Below are positions 16,334 to 25,483 of a stretch of 45,932 nt of DNA, in pieces. Position 1 is the first letter of the stretch. The number at the start of each line of letters is the position of its first letter. The notes beneath the pieces were generated by a model. That model did no database searches. It saw only the letters and a list, made by a program, of their open reading frames with translations, and was not told the DNA's origin. Source of the stretch: Desulfotomaculum sp. Its GTDB lineage: Bacteria > Bacillota > Desulfotomaculia > Desulfotomaculales > Desulfohalotomaculaceae. The position numbers were made by a program, and so were the translations under genes. The stretch lies in NCBI GenBank assembly GCA_017656165.1, contig JACDOL010000010.1:1-45932 (forward strand). Direction: 5' to 3'.

Positions 16334-17074
16334 TTATTTTTCTTGCTTTAATGGCAGGGGGCGGGATAAAAGCTCCAGCAGCATTTCTTTGCGCTGGCTG
16401 TGAAAATAGTATTTCACAACTAAGTGCTCCATTTTAGGTAAAATTCTAACCTCGGTGTCTTCCAGTACCTGTACCAAACCCTCTTCTTCTAAAAACCTCA
16501 TTACCCGCAGCAAAAAGCTAACCCGGTTGTTCCTGGCACTCTTTAAGTTCTTTACGCTGTCATCAAAGGCAGGCATATCCTGCCATGTTTCAGAAACACT
16601 GCGCAAATTTAGCTGGTATTTTTCCTCTTGCAATTCTACATCTTCCGGTTCAGATTCCATCACTGTATTCACATGCTCAGTTACAGTTTCCTCCAGTTCT
16701 TCTAACGGTACAAATTGGCGGGAGGTTAAAGATTGATCTTCGCTGTTATAAAATTTAGCTAGCAGACACAAAATTACAAAGTAGGCCAGGTATAATTCAC
16801 TATTGTTGCGCAGTTTCATCCGTTCTCTTAATTCTGCATTTGTATAGCCAAAATAACTGTTATCCACCCCGGGGGTTAAATAGATATTACCCCCGGTGGC
16901 AAATATTTTTACTTCTGCTTCCCGTTCAATCACTTCTTCTATCACTTGTCTAACCTCACTCCGCTGGTAAGCATAATGATAATCACGTTCGTTTTCATCA
17001 ATTACACCATTATGCAGCAGCCTTATAAATATACGAAATGCCCACATTACGTCGTCCTTATGCCATTCCATCAT
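16334..17074 (-). CDS. jetB: Wadjet JetB, MukE-like winged-helix subunit
   Basis: JetB is the KITE-type (MukE-like) protein that binds the JetA kleisin in the SMC complex. The 246-aa protein is rich in helices and acidic residues, with a winged-helix-like N-terminal part (WAFRIFIRLLHNGVIDE) and a second one towards the C-terminus (SFLLRVMRFLEEEGLVQVLE, then ILPKMEHLV). Sequence conservation in this family is low, so the call rests on size, composition and position between JetA and JetC. It overlaps the end of jetA by 17 bp and has AAGGAG before two adjacent ATGs (17074, 17071), so translation is coupled and the exact first Met is uncertain. Confidence 0.88.
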   Translation of the reverse strand: MMEWHKDDVMWAFRIFIRLLHNGVIDENERDYHYAYQRSEVRQVIEEVIEREAEVKIFATGGNIYLTPGVDNSYFGYTNAELRERMKLRNNSELYLAYFVILCLLAKFYNSEDQSLTSRQFVPLEELEETVTEHVNTVMESEPEDVELQEEKYQLNLRSVSETWQDMPAFDDSVKNLKSARNNRVSFLLRVMRFLEEEGLVQVLEDTEVRILPKMEHLVVKYYFHSQRKEMLLELLSRPLPLKQEK

Positions 17075-18614
17075 TATCTCTCCTTGTTATAATGAAATCG
17101 GACATTACATAACCATTGGGCAGATGGATCACTTCCCCGGTTGCTATTACTTCGAAGGCCTTAAGTTTATGAATGTCCGGATGGTCTCCCACAATCTTAA
17201 CCAGCACCCTGGGCAAATCATCAAGAGAATAAGTTTCCAGTTCCCAGCTGGCAAGTAGGGGGACCCTGCCCAACTGGTGCAGTTGAATAAGAAAGGGATA
17301 AAAGTTCATTTTGTTTATTAACTCCTGGTATTTACCCGGTTCATTGTTATTAACATCAGCCAGCACATCGCTGATTTTAATTTTCTCCTGCTGTACCAGC
17401 GGTTTTAACAGCAGTAATAAGTAGGCTTCTATATCCCGCTCTTTTTCCAGCTGCTGCTGCAGTTCTTTTTCTTCCTCCTGCCGTATTAACTCTTCTTCCA
17501 ATTCCCACAATTCCTGCTCCGAAAGAGTATCTTCAGCTTCTCTTTTTAGGGGCTGTTCTAAAAACACCCTCCCGGGGTGAAAAAACGGACGCCTTTTAAC
17601 CGGCAGTATGGGATCCAGCACTTTTTTTAAAGTATCAATGTCTGCATTTTTATGTACCACAGGCCTCAAAAATTCTGTTTCAAAGTTAACTTTGGTATTA
17701 AAGGCCGTTATAATCATCGATTCGATGGTTTGATTCATCAGCTTTTGAATGCGGATTTTATCAGTAAATAAGGATTCATGTTCAGATATAACATCCAAAA
17801 GCTTTCGTTTAATTCTCATCACTTTATTTATTGCAATTTCTTCTTTTTCCGTTAAGGCCCCGGTATTTAGCTGTTCCATGGTATAATCAATTAAATCTTC
17901 TAATTCTTTAAAGACCTTCTTCTCGCGATTTAACTGCTCATTTATCCGATCAATTTGTTTTTCCAGTTCCTGTTCACGGGCCACCTGTAATACATCGCGA
18001 ATTATCCTTTCTTCTAATTTTTTTATTTTACTCTTTTCATTTTTTACCGCCAGCGAAAGTTCCTCCACAGAACGCAGGGCCCCATCAAAAACTCCCTTTT
18101 GAATTTGCTGCCTTAAGTAAAGCTGGGTGATAGAAATCTGCAGCTCATTATACATTTCCTTTGTTTTAAACAGCATTTCTAATCCTTCAGTTGATAACTT
18201 TAAACGTATCGTTTTATCTTTAATTTGATACTCTTCCAGTTCAACCAGGTGAAATTTATATGTTTTTTCTGCCCCTGTTTCCAAGTCAGGATAAATAAAC
18301 ATATGGGGCCGCCCCCGGTTCATAAGCCCTTCTCGCACCAGGTATTGTGTTAGTTCCATAGCTGAATCATAAGGTATTTTTTCTTGAAACTGGCTGTTAA
18401 TTAAGTCCTGTAAAAAATACGCTATTTTTTCATATGTGCAGTTCTTTTCACCCCTCAGCATATCTTCCAAAATATAAAGCATTACGGCAATGCCCAATGG
18501 TACTAAGGGGTATGGATACTTTGTTTTTTGATTTAGTTCAAGGATGGGAAAGAAAACTGCTATGTTACGCATCCTTTCCTCAAAACCTTTAAAAATCTCC
18601 TGCAGCCATTTCAC
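17058..18614 (-). CDS. jetA: Wadjet JetA, kleisin (MukF-like) subunit
   Basis: JetA is the kleisin that bridges the JetC heads and recruits JetB. This 518-aa protein has an N-terminal winged-helix region (about 1-150, with ELTQYLVREGLMNRG), a long coiled-coil segment (about 160-290, Lys/Glu-rich, KIKKLEERIIRDVLQVAREQ), an acidic Glu/Gln stretch near residues 365-395 and a folded C-terminus (KAFEVIATGEVIHLPNGYVM). This layout fits the Firmicute JetA family (the former DUF5716 type, named from memory). The start is a GTG with AAGGGTGGAA upstream; the gene lies 21 bp after jetD and overlaps jetB by 17 bp. The function is inferred mainly from the four-gene context. Confidence 0.9.
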   Translation of the reverse strand: MKWLQEIFKGFEERMRNIAVFFPILELNQKTKYPYPLVPLGIAVMLYILEDMLRGEKNCTYEKIAYFLQDLINSQFQEKIPYDSAMELTQYLVREGLMNRGRPHMFIYPDLETGAEKTYKFHLVELEEYQIKDKTIRLKLSTEGLEMLFKTKEMYNELQISITQLYLRQQIQKGVFDGALRSVEELSLAVKNEKSKIKKLEERIIRDVLQVAREQELEKQIDRINEQLNREKKVFKELEDLIDYTMEQLNTGALTEKEEIAINKVMRIKRKLLDVISEHESLFTDKIRIQKLMNQTIESMIITAFNTKVNFETEFLRPVVHKNADIDTLKKVLDPILPVKRRPFFHPGRVFLEQPLKREAEDTLSEQELWELEEELIRQEEEKELQQQLEKERDIEAYLLLLLKPLVQQEKIKISDVLADVNNNEPGKYQELINKMNFYPFLIQLHQLGRVPLLASWELETYSLDDLPRVLVKIVGDHPDIHKLKAFEVIATGEVIHLPNGYVMSDFIITRRDNDGMA

Positions 18615-18635
18615 CAGTTATTCCACCCTTATCGT

Positions 18636-19703
18636 TTAATCAGACAACTCTTTTAGTAATTGGTAGTTCAACCCTTCCTGGGGTAAATATAAATTGCCCC
18701 TCAGCATTTCACGTATTAACTCTGACCGCCCGGAAGAAAAATATGCTAAAAAGGCTTGTACAGCTTCTGTTGAAACCGTCTGCTCTTTTTTTAGCGGTTG
18801 GGCCACATGTAAATATTTTTTAACCAGTGTATCATAGAAAAAAACAAACGGCCTAATATCTACTCGCTCTTGCCTTTGTAATTCATACCAAATCAAAATG
18901 CCCTCAGGGTCTAAGTCACCAAAATAGTAGAAGTTTACATGGCAGCTTTTATATTCCTCCAGCTCCCAAAAGAAAGAGAAGCTTTTTTCTATTTTTCTCC
19001 CTTCCCCGTATATAAGAAGTGAAAAAGGTATTTTTGCCCATGAGTAAATACCCTCTTGAAAAAGCGTCTTCAGGGAAAAGAATGTATCTTTATTTTCTAC
19101 TATTAAGACATTTACTTCCTGTGCATTCCTGTTTTGTCTTTGATAATAAAAAAAAGGCTCATAAGTGGGATAGCAGCGCAAGTCTTGGAGGGTTAAACCA
19201 ACTCGCTGTAAAAAATTATGGCCGTGCTTTGAAAGAAGCCATTTTTCGTCGTGAAAGATTTGAAATGATCGCTCATTTACTGTTATGGCAGGCAGTTCAC
19301 TAAGTGCAGTATTTTGTTTTAAAAAGGTATTGAGTGCGGATAAATAGTCTTTATCCTGTTGGTATTCAGACTTATGATTAAAATAATAAGAAACATTTAT
19401 GTCCGGGTGATACTGTGTTGACAGTATATGTATTAAATCAGCATCAAGTTTATCTTCTTGTAAAATCACCTGGTAACCCTTAAACAAAGCGGGATTCATC
19501 CCGTTTTGTTTCCATGATTTCACAGGTCGAATAACCCCTTCTTCTACCAGTGACTCAATTGCCGCAGCAAAAGAATAATAGCCTCCATGCCTATCCCAAT
19601 ACTCATTTAAGCCCAGCTTATCTATTACATATTTTTCTATGTCCGCAGTTTTGATGCGCTTCTTTTTTTGGGTGATTAAGTAATTATATATTATATCTTT
19701 CAT
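18636..19703 (-). CDS. jetD: Wadjet JetD, Toprim nuclease subunit
   Basis: JetD is the topoisomerase VI/Spo11-like Toprim nuclease that cleaves plasmid DNA captured by JetABC. The 355-aa protein has an N-terminal winged-helix-like arm (TADIEKYVIDKL and YYSFAAAIESLVEEGVIRP) and a C-terminal Toprim fold. The metal-binding residues are visible: Glu203 in VLIVENKD and the DxD of YFGDLDPEG (Asp263, Asp265, then Glu267). The C-terminal NLYLPQEGL resembles the ending of DUF2220 proteins. AAAGGTGG lies before the ATG. It is the first gene of jetD-jetA-jetB-jetC; this jetD-first order suggests a type III-like system, a typing I could not verify. A TATAAT just upstream (near 19722) might be the -10, without a good -35. 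Confidence 0.91.
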   Translation of the reverse strand: MKDIIYNYLITQKKKRIKTADIEKYVIDKLGLNEYWDRHGGYYSFAAAIESLVEEGVIRPVKSWKQNGMNPALFKGYQVILQEDKLDADLIHILSTQYHPDINVSYYFNHKSEYQQDKDYLSALNTFLKQNTALSELPAITVNERSFQIFHDEKWLLSKHGHNFLQRVGLTLQDLRCYPTYEPFFYYQRQNRNAQEVNVLIVENKDTFFSLKTLFQEGIYSWAKIPFSLLIYGEGRKIEKSFSFFWELEEYKSCHVNFYYFGDLDPEGILIWYELQRQERVDIRPFVFFYDTLVKKYLHVAQPLKKEQTVSTEAVQAFLAYFSSGRSELIREMLRGNLYLPQEGLNYQLLKELSD

Positions 19704-19830
19704 TTACACCACCTTTAATAATTATACCTTCTTTTGGTCTGAATAACACCATACATATAACCTTGAATAGTCTAATAACTATTTCTCCTTCTGATGGTGC
19801 CGCGTCAGCCGCATGAAGGTATGGTAGTGT

Positions 19831-19859
19831 GAAAAAACCTCTCTTACAGAAGAGAGGTT
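19831..19859 (-). terminator. Terminator of the DEAD-box helicase gene
   Basis: AACCTCTCTT and AAGAGAGGTT form a perfect 10-bp stem with a 4-base loop, followed on the minus strand by a run of six T. It isolates the Wadjet operon from upstream transcription. Confidence 0.92.
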
Positions 19860-19882
19860 TTGAACAGATTTTTAGTTATTTG

Positions 19883-21244
19883 CTAGCCAGTTTCCCGCCT
19901 TTTACTGCTTCTCTTTTTTCTTTTAGTTTCTATTAACAGTTCTTTCGGAAAATTTATAAAGGTTTCTTCCTCTTTTGCCAGCACCTTTAATGCAGCCGAA
20001 ATGAGAGTTACAGGGGGATGCTTCTTAAGCAGTTCTTCTGCCAGTGATATATAATTATGATACTGCTCCTGCTCAACTGCTGTAAGCAGCTTGTTCAATA
20101 CAATACGCTTCTGCCTTTCTAAAACTTCTTTTTCAGTGGGTATTGATTTACGTTTTATCTTGCGTCTTGTTATTCTTTCAATTGCCTTTAAGCAGCCCAT
20201 TTCACGGGGAGTAAAAAAGGTAACTGCCAATCCATCACTGCCTGCCCGGCCCGTTCTTCCTACCCGGTGAATATAGTTTTCCAACTGCTGGGGTATATCA
20301 AAGTTGTAAACATGTGTCACCCCGGAAATATCCAGGCCCCGGGCAGCAACATCAGTGGCCACCAGCACTCTAATCTTTCCTTCCTTAAACTTGTTTAAAA
20401 CAATACCCCGCTTCCGCTGGTTTAAATCTCCATGAATGGCCTCTGAAGCATAACCTAGATTATTTAGTGCCTCGTTTAATTGATCCACCCTGCGCTTTGT
20501 TTGTCCAAAGACAATTGCCAGTTCCGGCACATGAGTATCCAGCAGCCGGCACAAAGCATTGAGCTTTTGTTCTTCCGGAACCTGTATATAATACTGCTCG
20601 ATGCTGGAAACCGTCATTTCTTTAGACTTAACCGAAACTAGTTTAGGTTCATTCATGAATTTATTGGCCAAAGTTTGAACCATTTTGGGCATTGTTGCTG
20701 AAAACAGCAGCATCTGTCTGTCTTTTGGAACTTCCTGCAGAATGGTTTCAATATCATCAATAAAACCCATGTTTAACATTTCATCTGCTTCATCAAGTAC
20801 CACCACTTCAAGAGAGCTGATCCGAATAGTCTTTCTCCTCATGTGATCTATAAGGCGGCCGGGAGTAGCAACAATTATCTGCGGTTTTTGCTTTAAAGCT
20901 TTAATCTGAAGGTTTATGCTCTGCCCTCCATATACGGGAAGAGCTCGAATGCCTTTATACTTTCCAATTTTATTTAGTTCTGCTGCTATTTGGACTGCCA
21001 GCTCCCGCACCGGTGCCAAAACCAGCCCTTTCACCTGGCCGCGGTCTTTTGTCAACTTCTCAATAAGGGGAATACCGTAAGCCGCAGTTTTACCCGTTCC
21101 CGTTTGAGCCCGGCCAATTAAGTCTTTTCCCTGGAGAGCAAGGGGTATGGTTTTTTCTTGTATTGGTGTGGGCTCTTTAAATCCCATAGCATCAACGGCA
21201 CGAACAATTTTTTTATCAAATCCTAGTTCATTAAATGAAGTCAA
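19883..21244 (-). CDS. DEAD-box ATP-dependent RNA helicase (CshA/DeaD type)
   Basis: This RNA helicase probably acts in mRNA turnover, ribosome assembly or cold adaptation. All core motifs are in order: F-phe/Q motif (GFKEPTPIQ), motif I AQTGTGKT, Ia APVRELA (Val instead of the usual Thr), [21 protein letters not shown], and helicase-C motifs DVAARGLDI and [10 protein letters not shown]. The C-terminal tail is basic ([15 protein letters not shown]-like), typical of RNA-binding tails. The 453-aa length is at the short end for CshA proteins. The start is a TTG with AAAGGAG about 10 bases upstream. It lies downstream of the cold-shock gene, separated by a terminator, which is consistent with partial co-expression under cold conditions. 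Confidence 0.95.
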   Translation of the reverse strand: MTSFNELGFDKKIVRAVDAMGFKEPTPIQEKTIPLALQGKDLIGRAQTGTGKTAAYGIPLIEKLTKDRGQVKGLVLAPVRELAVQIAAELNKIGKYKGIRALPVYGGQSINLQIKALKQKPQIIVATPGRLIDHMRRKTIRISSLEVVVLDEADEMLNMGFIDDIETILQEVPKDRQMLLFSATMPKMVQTLANKFMNEPKLVSVKSKEMTVSSIEQYYIQVPEEQKLNALCRLLDTHVPELAIVFGQTKRRVDQLNEALNNLGYASEAIHGDLNQRKRGIVLNKFKEGKIRVLVATDVAARGLDISGVTHVYNFDIPQQLENYIHRVGRTGRAGSDGLAVTFFTPREMGCLKAIERITRRKIKRKSIPTEKEVLERQKRIVLNKLLTAVEQEQYHNYISLAEELLKKHPPVTLISAALKVLAKEEETFINFPKELLIETKRKKRSSKRRETG

Positions 21245-21267
21245 TACAACTATCTCCTTTTATTTAA

Positions 21268-21298
21268 TAAAAAAGCACATTCCATTCCTGGAATATGC
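21268..21298 (-). terminator. Terminator between csp and the helicase gene
   Basis: GCACATTCCA pairs with TGGAATATGC (one mismatch) around TTCC, followed on the minus strand by TTTTTTATT. It lies after the csp stop and only about 25 bp before the helicase start, so it may act as an attenuator between them. Confidence 0.75.
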
Positions 21299-21321
21299 CC
21301 TTTGCTTTTAAATATGTTTTT

Positions 21322-21519
21322 TTATAACTTAACAACGTTTACAGCCTGGGGCCCTTTTTGTCCTTCTACGATATCAAACTCAACTTTTTCATTTTCTTCC
21401 AGGGTTCTGAACCCTGAACCTTTAATTCCTGTAAAATGAACAAATACGTCTTCGCCATCTTCGCGTTCAATGAACCCGAAACCTTTCTCAGAATTAAACC
21501 ATTTTACTGTACCTAACAT
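21322..21519 (-). CDS. Cold-shock protein (CspA/CspB family)
   Basis: This 65-aa cold-shock-domain protein binds single-stranded RNA and DNA and keeps mRNA unfolded. The RNP1 motif KGFGFIE and RNP2 motif VFVHF are intact, and [13 protein letters not shown] matches Bacillus CspB closely. AAGGAGG lies 11 bases before the ATG. The gene has a leader of about 120 nt from a recognisable promoter, and that leader contains a segment complementary to the ribosome site (see the leader entry). The family usually has several paralogues per genome, so I give no specific letter. Confidence 0.97.
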   Translation of the reverse strand: MLGTVKWFNSEKGFGFIEREDGEDVFVHFTGIKGSGFRTLEENEKVEFDIVEGQKGPQAVNVVKL

Positions 21520-21525
21520 TATTAA

Positions 21526-21610
21526 TTTGGCCTCCTTGAAAATTTTAAATTATAAAAAGCTGAGTATTATAAAAACAGCTTTCGACCACAGTTCTAAAAC
21601 AGAGGCCAAA
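21526..21610 (-). promoter_or_regulatory. csp 5' leader with ribosome-site-sequestering helix
   Basis: On the minus strand TTTGGCCTC (21602-21610) is a perfect 9-bp complement of GAGGCCAAA (21526-21534), which includes most of the Shine-Dalgarno AAGGAGG. Inside the enclosed segment AAAGCTG and CAGCTTT (21556-21582) form a second stem. Cold-shock mRNAs are known for long leaders whose structure changes with temperature; this arrangement could block translation in one state. Confidence 0.6.
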
Positions 21611-21649
21611 ATTGTTTTTATATGCTCTAACTTTTTATAAAACATAAAA

Positions 21650-21678
21650 ATTATACCACATGTTTTCAATTAAAGCAA
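21650..21678 (-). promoter_or_regulatory. Probable csp promoter
   Basis: TTGCTT (21673-21678) and TATAAT (21650-21655) are separated by 17 bp on the minus strand. The predicted start near 21643 gives a 124-nt leader, typical for csp genes. Confidence 0.65.
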
Positions 21679-21777
21679 ATAAAAATCTATGATTTTCTTT
21701 TAGTAATTTGGCTCTCTAAATTGCAATATTAAATGCAACACCTTGTGAGAAAACATGATGACTAGGTTTTATATTTT

Positions 21778-22326
<549 letters not shown>

Positions 22327-22421
22327 TTACCTGAAATCTATTAAATACTGAGACCCCAGGATGAAATCGCCGTTTAGCGCTCCTGCAACCTTCTTTTCTT
22401 CCATTTACTCAAAATTTCGCC

Positions 22422-22901
22422 TCATTTGTGATACGGTTCACCATTTATAATTTTAAAGCTGCGGTAAATCTGTTCCAGCAGAATTAAGCGCATTAATTGG
22501 TGGGGAAAAGTCAGCCTGGAAAATGACAGTCTTAAATTGCTTTTTTGTAAAATTTCTTTGCTTAATCCTAGGGAACCGCCTATAAGCATGGTTATATCAC
22601 TTTTCCCGCTGAGCATCAGCCTTTCCAGATTGCCGGCAAGCTCCTCGGAACTGTACATTTTTCCTGCTATGTCCAGGGCAATTAAATAGGTGTCATTTTT
22701 AATATGCTTTTTAATTTTTTCTGCTTCTTTATTTTTAACCTGCTCGGCAGCATTTTCTGATAAGCCTTCAGCAAGCGGTTCATCAGCCACTTCAATGATT
22801 TCTACCCTGGCATAAGGTTTAAGGCGCTTCATGTATTCCTGCACGCCCAGTTTTAGGTATTTTTCTTTTAATTTGCCAACTGCTATGATGTTAATTCGCA
22901 T
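22422..22901 (-). CDS. rlmH: 23S rRNA (pseudouridine-1915-N3)-methyltransferase RlmH
   Basis: RlmH is a SPOUT methyltransferase that modifies pseudouridine 1915 in helix 69 of 23S rRNA, at the subunit interface. The 159-aa product has the family start MRINIIAVGKLKEKY, the SAM loop MLIGGSLGLS, and the conserved ending SFSRLTFPHQLMRLILLEQIYRSF with GEPYHK. The frame opens with a GTG at 22910, but GGGGTG lies 7 bases before the ATG at 22901. It is frequently found near the origin in Firmicutes, and here lies downstream of murA behind a hairpin terminator. Confidence 0.97.
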   Translation of the reverse strand: MRINIIAVGKLKEKYLKLGVQEYMKRLKPYARVEIIEVADEPLAEGLSENAAEQVKNKEAEKIKKHIKNDTYLIALDIAGKMYSSEELAGNLERLMLSGKSDITMLIGGSLGLSKEILQKSNLRLSFSRLTFPHQLMRLILLEQIYRSFKIINGEPYHK

Positions 22902-22920
22902 TACCAACACCCCAATTAAA

Positions 22921-22950
22921 TAAGGGCGCCACTACAAACCGGCGCCCTTA
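22921..22950 (-). terminator. Hairpin terminator of murA
   Basis: TAAGGGCGCC and GGCGCCCTTA form a perfect 10-bp stem with a 10-base loop, followed on the minus strand by a modest TTTAATT. It lies 35 bp after murA and 20 bp before rlmH, so termination is probably incomplete. Confidence 0.7.
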
Positions 22951-22985
22951 AAAATTATGCACATATATTGTATAATTAATGCACA

Positions 22986-24239
22986 CTACAGGCATTTTAT
23001 GTCTGCCCCTAAGGACTTCAGCTTATATTCCAGGTCCTGGTAGCCGCGGTAAACATACAGTGCATTGCCCACTCGCGTTTCCCCCTTGGATGCCAGTCCG
23101 GCAATGACCAGGGCTGCCCCGGCCCGCAGGTCGGTGGCTTTAACACTGGCCCCGTACAGTGAATTTACACCTTCAATTACAGCCATTCTTCCTTCAACTT
23201 TTATCCTGGCTCCCAGGCGTTTTAATTCATCCACTACCTGGAAGCGGTTTTCAAATATGTTTTCAATTATTACACTGGTACCAGGAATGGTACATAAAAG
23301 CACCATCATCTGCGACTGCATGTCGGTAGGGAAACCGGGATAAGGCATGGTTTTAATATCTACCGGTTTCAGCTCTTTTCTAGCCGTTACCCTGACTGTA
23401 TCTTCACTTTCTTCCACATCTACATTGGCTTCTCTCAATTTAGCAATTACCGGCTCGATATGCTTAGGAATAACATTTTCAATTAATACATCTCCCCGGG
23501 TTGCTGCCGCTGCCACCATATAAGTGCCTGCTTCAATACGGTCCGGGATAATTGAGTAGCGCTGGCACTGGTCAAGGGAATTTACTCCCTCAATCTTTAT
23601 TACATCAGTACCTGCCCCGCGCACCTTAGCACCCATGGCATTTAAAAAGTTAGCCAAATCCACAACTTCCGGTTCCTTGGCCACGTTTTCTATGATGGTT
23701 TGCCCTTCAGCCAGGCAGGCTGCCATCATTATATTTTCTGTGGCCCCAACGCTGGGAAAGTCCAGGTACACCTGGCATCCCACCATCCTGCCTGCGGTGC
23801 CTACGATCCGGCCTTTTTCCAGTTTTATATCTGCACCCAGGCATTTCAGTCCTTTAAAGTGCAGGTCCATTGGCCGGCTGCCGATATTGCAGCCCCCAGG
23901 CAAAGCCACACTGGCCTGTCCAAACTTCGCCAGCATGGGACCCAGCAGCAAATTTGATGCCCGCAGTTTTTTTACCAGTTCATAGGGTGCTTGAACATTT
24001 ATCTCTTTTGGCGGTTCAATATACAAAACTTTGTAATCCTGCCAATGTATTTTTGCACCAATGGTGCCTATTATCTCCAGCAGTACCTTCACATCATTGA
24101 TATACGGTACGTTTTCCAGCACCAGCGGTTTATCAGACATTAATGCTGCGCATATTATGGCCAGTGAAGCATTTTTTGCCCCGCTGATTGTTACCCTGCC
24201 TTCCAGCGGGTTTCCACCGTTTATTACTATCTCCTGCAA
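22986..24239 (-). CDS. murA: UDP-N-acetylglucosamine 1-carboxyvinyltransferase MurA
   Basis: MurA transfers enolpyruvate from PEP to UDP-GlcNAc, the first committed step of peptidoglycan synthesis. The 417-aa protein shows the two-domain EPT fold signatures: SGAKNASLAIICAAL at the N-terminus, KLRASNLLLGP, and the catalytic loop ALPGGCNIGSRPMDLH, with the fosfomycin-reactive Cys present. The start is a TTG with AAAGGAGG 9 bases upstream, giving MQEIVINGGNPLEG, the expected N-terminus. Firmicutes often have two MurA paralogues; which one this is cannot be told here. It is transcribed towards rlmH, with a hairpin between. Confidence 0.97.
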   Translation of the reverse strand: MQEIVINGGNPLEGRVTISGAKNASLAIICAALMSDKPLVLENVPYINDVKVLLEIIGTIGAKIHWQDYKVLYIEPPKEINVQAPYELVKKLRASNLLLGPMLAKFGQASVALPGGCNIGSRPMDLHFKGLKCLGADIKLEKGRIVGTAGRMVGCQVYLDFPSVGATENIMMAACLAEGQTIIENVAKEPEVVDLANFLNAMGAKVRGAGTDVIKIEGVNSLDQCQRYSIIPDRIEAGTYMVAAAATRGDVLIENVIPKHIEPVIAKLREANVDVEESEDTVRVTARKELKPVDIKTMPYPGFPTDMQSQMMVLLCTIPGTSVIIENIFENRFQVVDELKRLGARIKVEGRMAVIEGVNSLYGASVKATDLRAGAALVIAGLASKGETRVGNALYVYRGYQDLEYKLKSLGADIKCL

Positions 24240-24353
24240 GTCGTATATCCTCCTTTTATGTCAACAAATCCAGTATTCTCTAGTTTTGCTTAATTTCCCT
24301 TCATATTTATAAAAAAAACTTCGTTCTTATTATTAGCGGTTCCTAAACAATGA

Positions 24354-24380
24354 AAAATATCAGGCTAAAAACTAGCCTGA
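24354..24380 (-). terminator. Terminator of the zinc-peptidase gene
   Basis: TCAGGCTA and TAGCCTGA form a perfect 8-bp stem with a 5-base loop, followed by TATTTTTC on the minus strand. It lies directly after the peptidase stop codon. Confidence 0.82.
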
Positions 24381-24382
24381 CC

Positions 24383-25261
24383 TTATAAAAATATATTCCA
24401 GTTATCATTTAACCATATATTTAATTGGTCTTCAAACTGACTAAGGTCCATGGAACATGTTTCTATAAGGGCCTGGTTTAGGGTGCAGCCCCTTCCCAGT
24501 TGGTCTATTATTTCTGCCAGGGCAGCGTAACCATATTTATTTACAATATAATATACAGCAGCCAGGGACTGCCTGTAAGCAAGGGACTGGTTCGGCAGGG
24601 CATCAAAATTTTCAGTTAACTGTTGAAAGGAATATCTTTGGTTTTTTAAATTCCCTGCTTCTTCGCGGAAACGGAAACCCGTTAGTTCCAGTTCTACGTA
24701 CTGGGCAACACCTTCGGTAAACCAGCGGTTGTAATTGCCCCTGGTGCGGTAATCAACCATTAAATGGGCCAGCTCATGGGCCATGGGACCTTTGCTGATA
24801 AATTCATTCCAGGCTTGTTCATCATTTTCAGCATCAATCCATTCCCCGGGAGCCAAAACCCTGATTGTTCCGGCCCAATACACCCCCATGGCACTTTCAT
24901 CGGCCGGCCACCCGAAGTAGGCATTGAGTTTTTCCCTGCTCGGATAAACTATTATTATCTCCTTCCTGTGAGGAGTATAATTTAATTTATCTGCTACAGG
25001 CTTAATAAATTTTTCGGCTGCCTCCAGCACCATCTGAGCCTGTTTTTTATCCCCGGGGTAATACTTAACTATAAAATACTCTGACTTCAGTTCCGGCAGA
25101 CCGTAAGACTGCACTACCGCCCCCAGCCTGCCCAGTTCACGACCTAAAACATACATATATAAACGGTGATTCTGGCAGAACCACAGTACAGCGCTCATAA
25201 AGAGAACAACGCAAATTAATACCACCAGGAGTGCTGCCGGCTGTATACTGTTGTTAACCAC
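24383..25261 (-). CDS. Membrane-anchored zinc metallopeptidase (peptidase MA-like gluzincin)
   Basis: A membrane-anchored protease. One N-terminal transmembrane helix (AALLVVLICVVLFMSAVLWF) is followed by an extracellular domain. The zinc site HELAHLMVDY (HExxH) and a downstream glutamate in WFTEGVAQYVELE form a gluzincin arrangement as in the peptidase MA family. The substrate is unknown. The open frame begins with a TTG at 25267 that is too close to AGGAGGTG; the GTG at 25261 is 7 bases after it and is a better start (292 aa). It follows a TPR gene after a terminator and a dispersed repeat, and ends at its own terminator. A cell-envelope role is suggested by the adjacent murA, TPR and M23 genes, but this is inference. 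Confidence 0.8.
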   Translation of the reverse strand: MVNNSIQPAALLVVLICVVLFMSAVLWFCQNHRLYMYVLGRELGRLGAVVQSYGLPELKSEYFIVKYYPGDKKQAQMVLEAAEKFIKPVADKLNYTPHRKEIIIVYPSREKLNAYFGWPADESAMGVYWAGTIRVLAPGEWIDAENDEQAWNEFISKGPMAHELAHLMVDYRTRGNYNRWFTEGVAQYVELELTGFRFREEAGNLKNQRYSFQQLTENFDALPNQSLAYRQSLAAVYYIVNKYGYAALAEIIDQLGRGCTLNQALIETCSMDLSQFEDQLNIWLNDNWNIFL

Positions 25262-25355
25262 CGCCAAACACCTCCTAACTTAACAATTAAATTATAACTA
25301 ATTAAAAAAGATTAAAGCCAGAGGTAATAGTTAGTAGTTTAGTCTTATCAGCGCC

Positions 25356-25402
25356 AAGGCATTTACACTCCGAAAACACGCCGGCACATATACTTGAACG
25401 AA
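25356..25402 (-). repeat. Dispersed intergenic repeat, copy 2
   Basis: This block is nearly identical to 3874-3920, with only a few substitutions over 47 bp; it shares CACGCCGGCACATATACTTG and GAACGAA. It lies between the TPR gene terminator and the peptidase gene. Confidence 0.78.
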
Positions 25403-25445
25403 TTTCTCCTTTAAATACCTTGACTGGTTGTTATCCTCAAACAAA

Positions 25446-25471
25446 CTAAAAAGCCCGGCACGCACCGGGCT
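25446..25471 (-). terminator. Terminator of the TPR gene
   Basis: AGCCCGG and CCGGGCT form a 7-bp stem with a 6-base loop, followed by TTTTAGTTTG on the minus strand. It starts 13 bp after the stop. Confidence 0.85.
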
Positions 25472-25483
25472 GTAAGTTATTTC

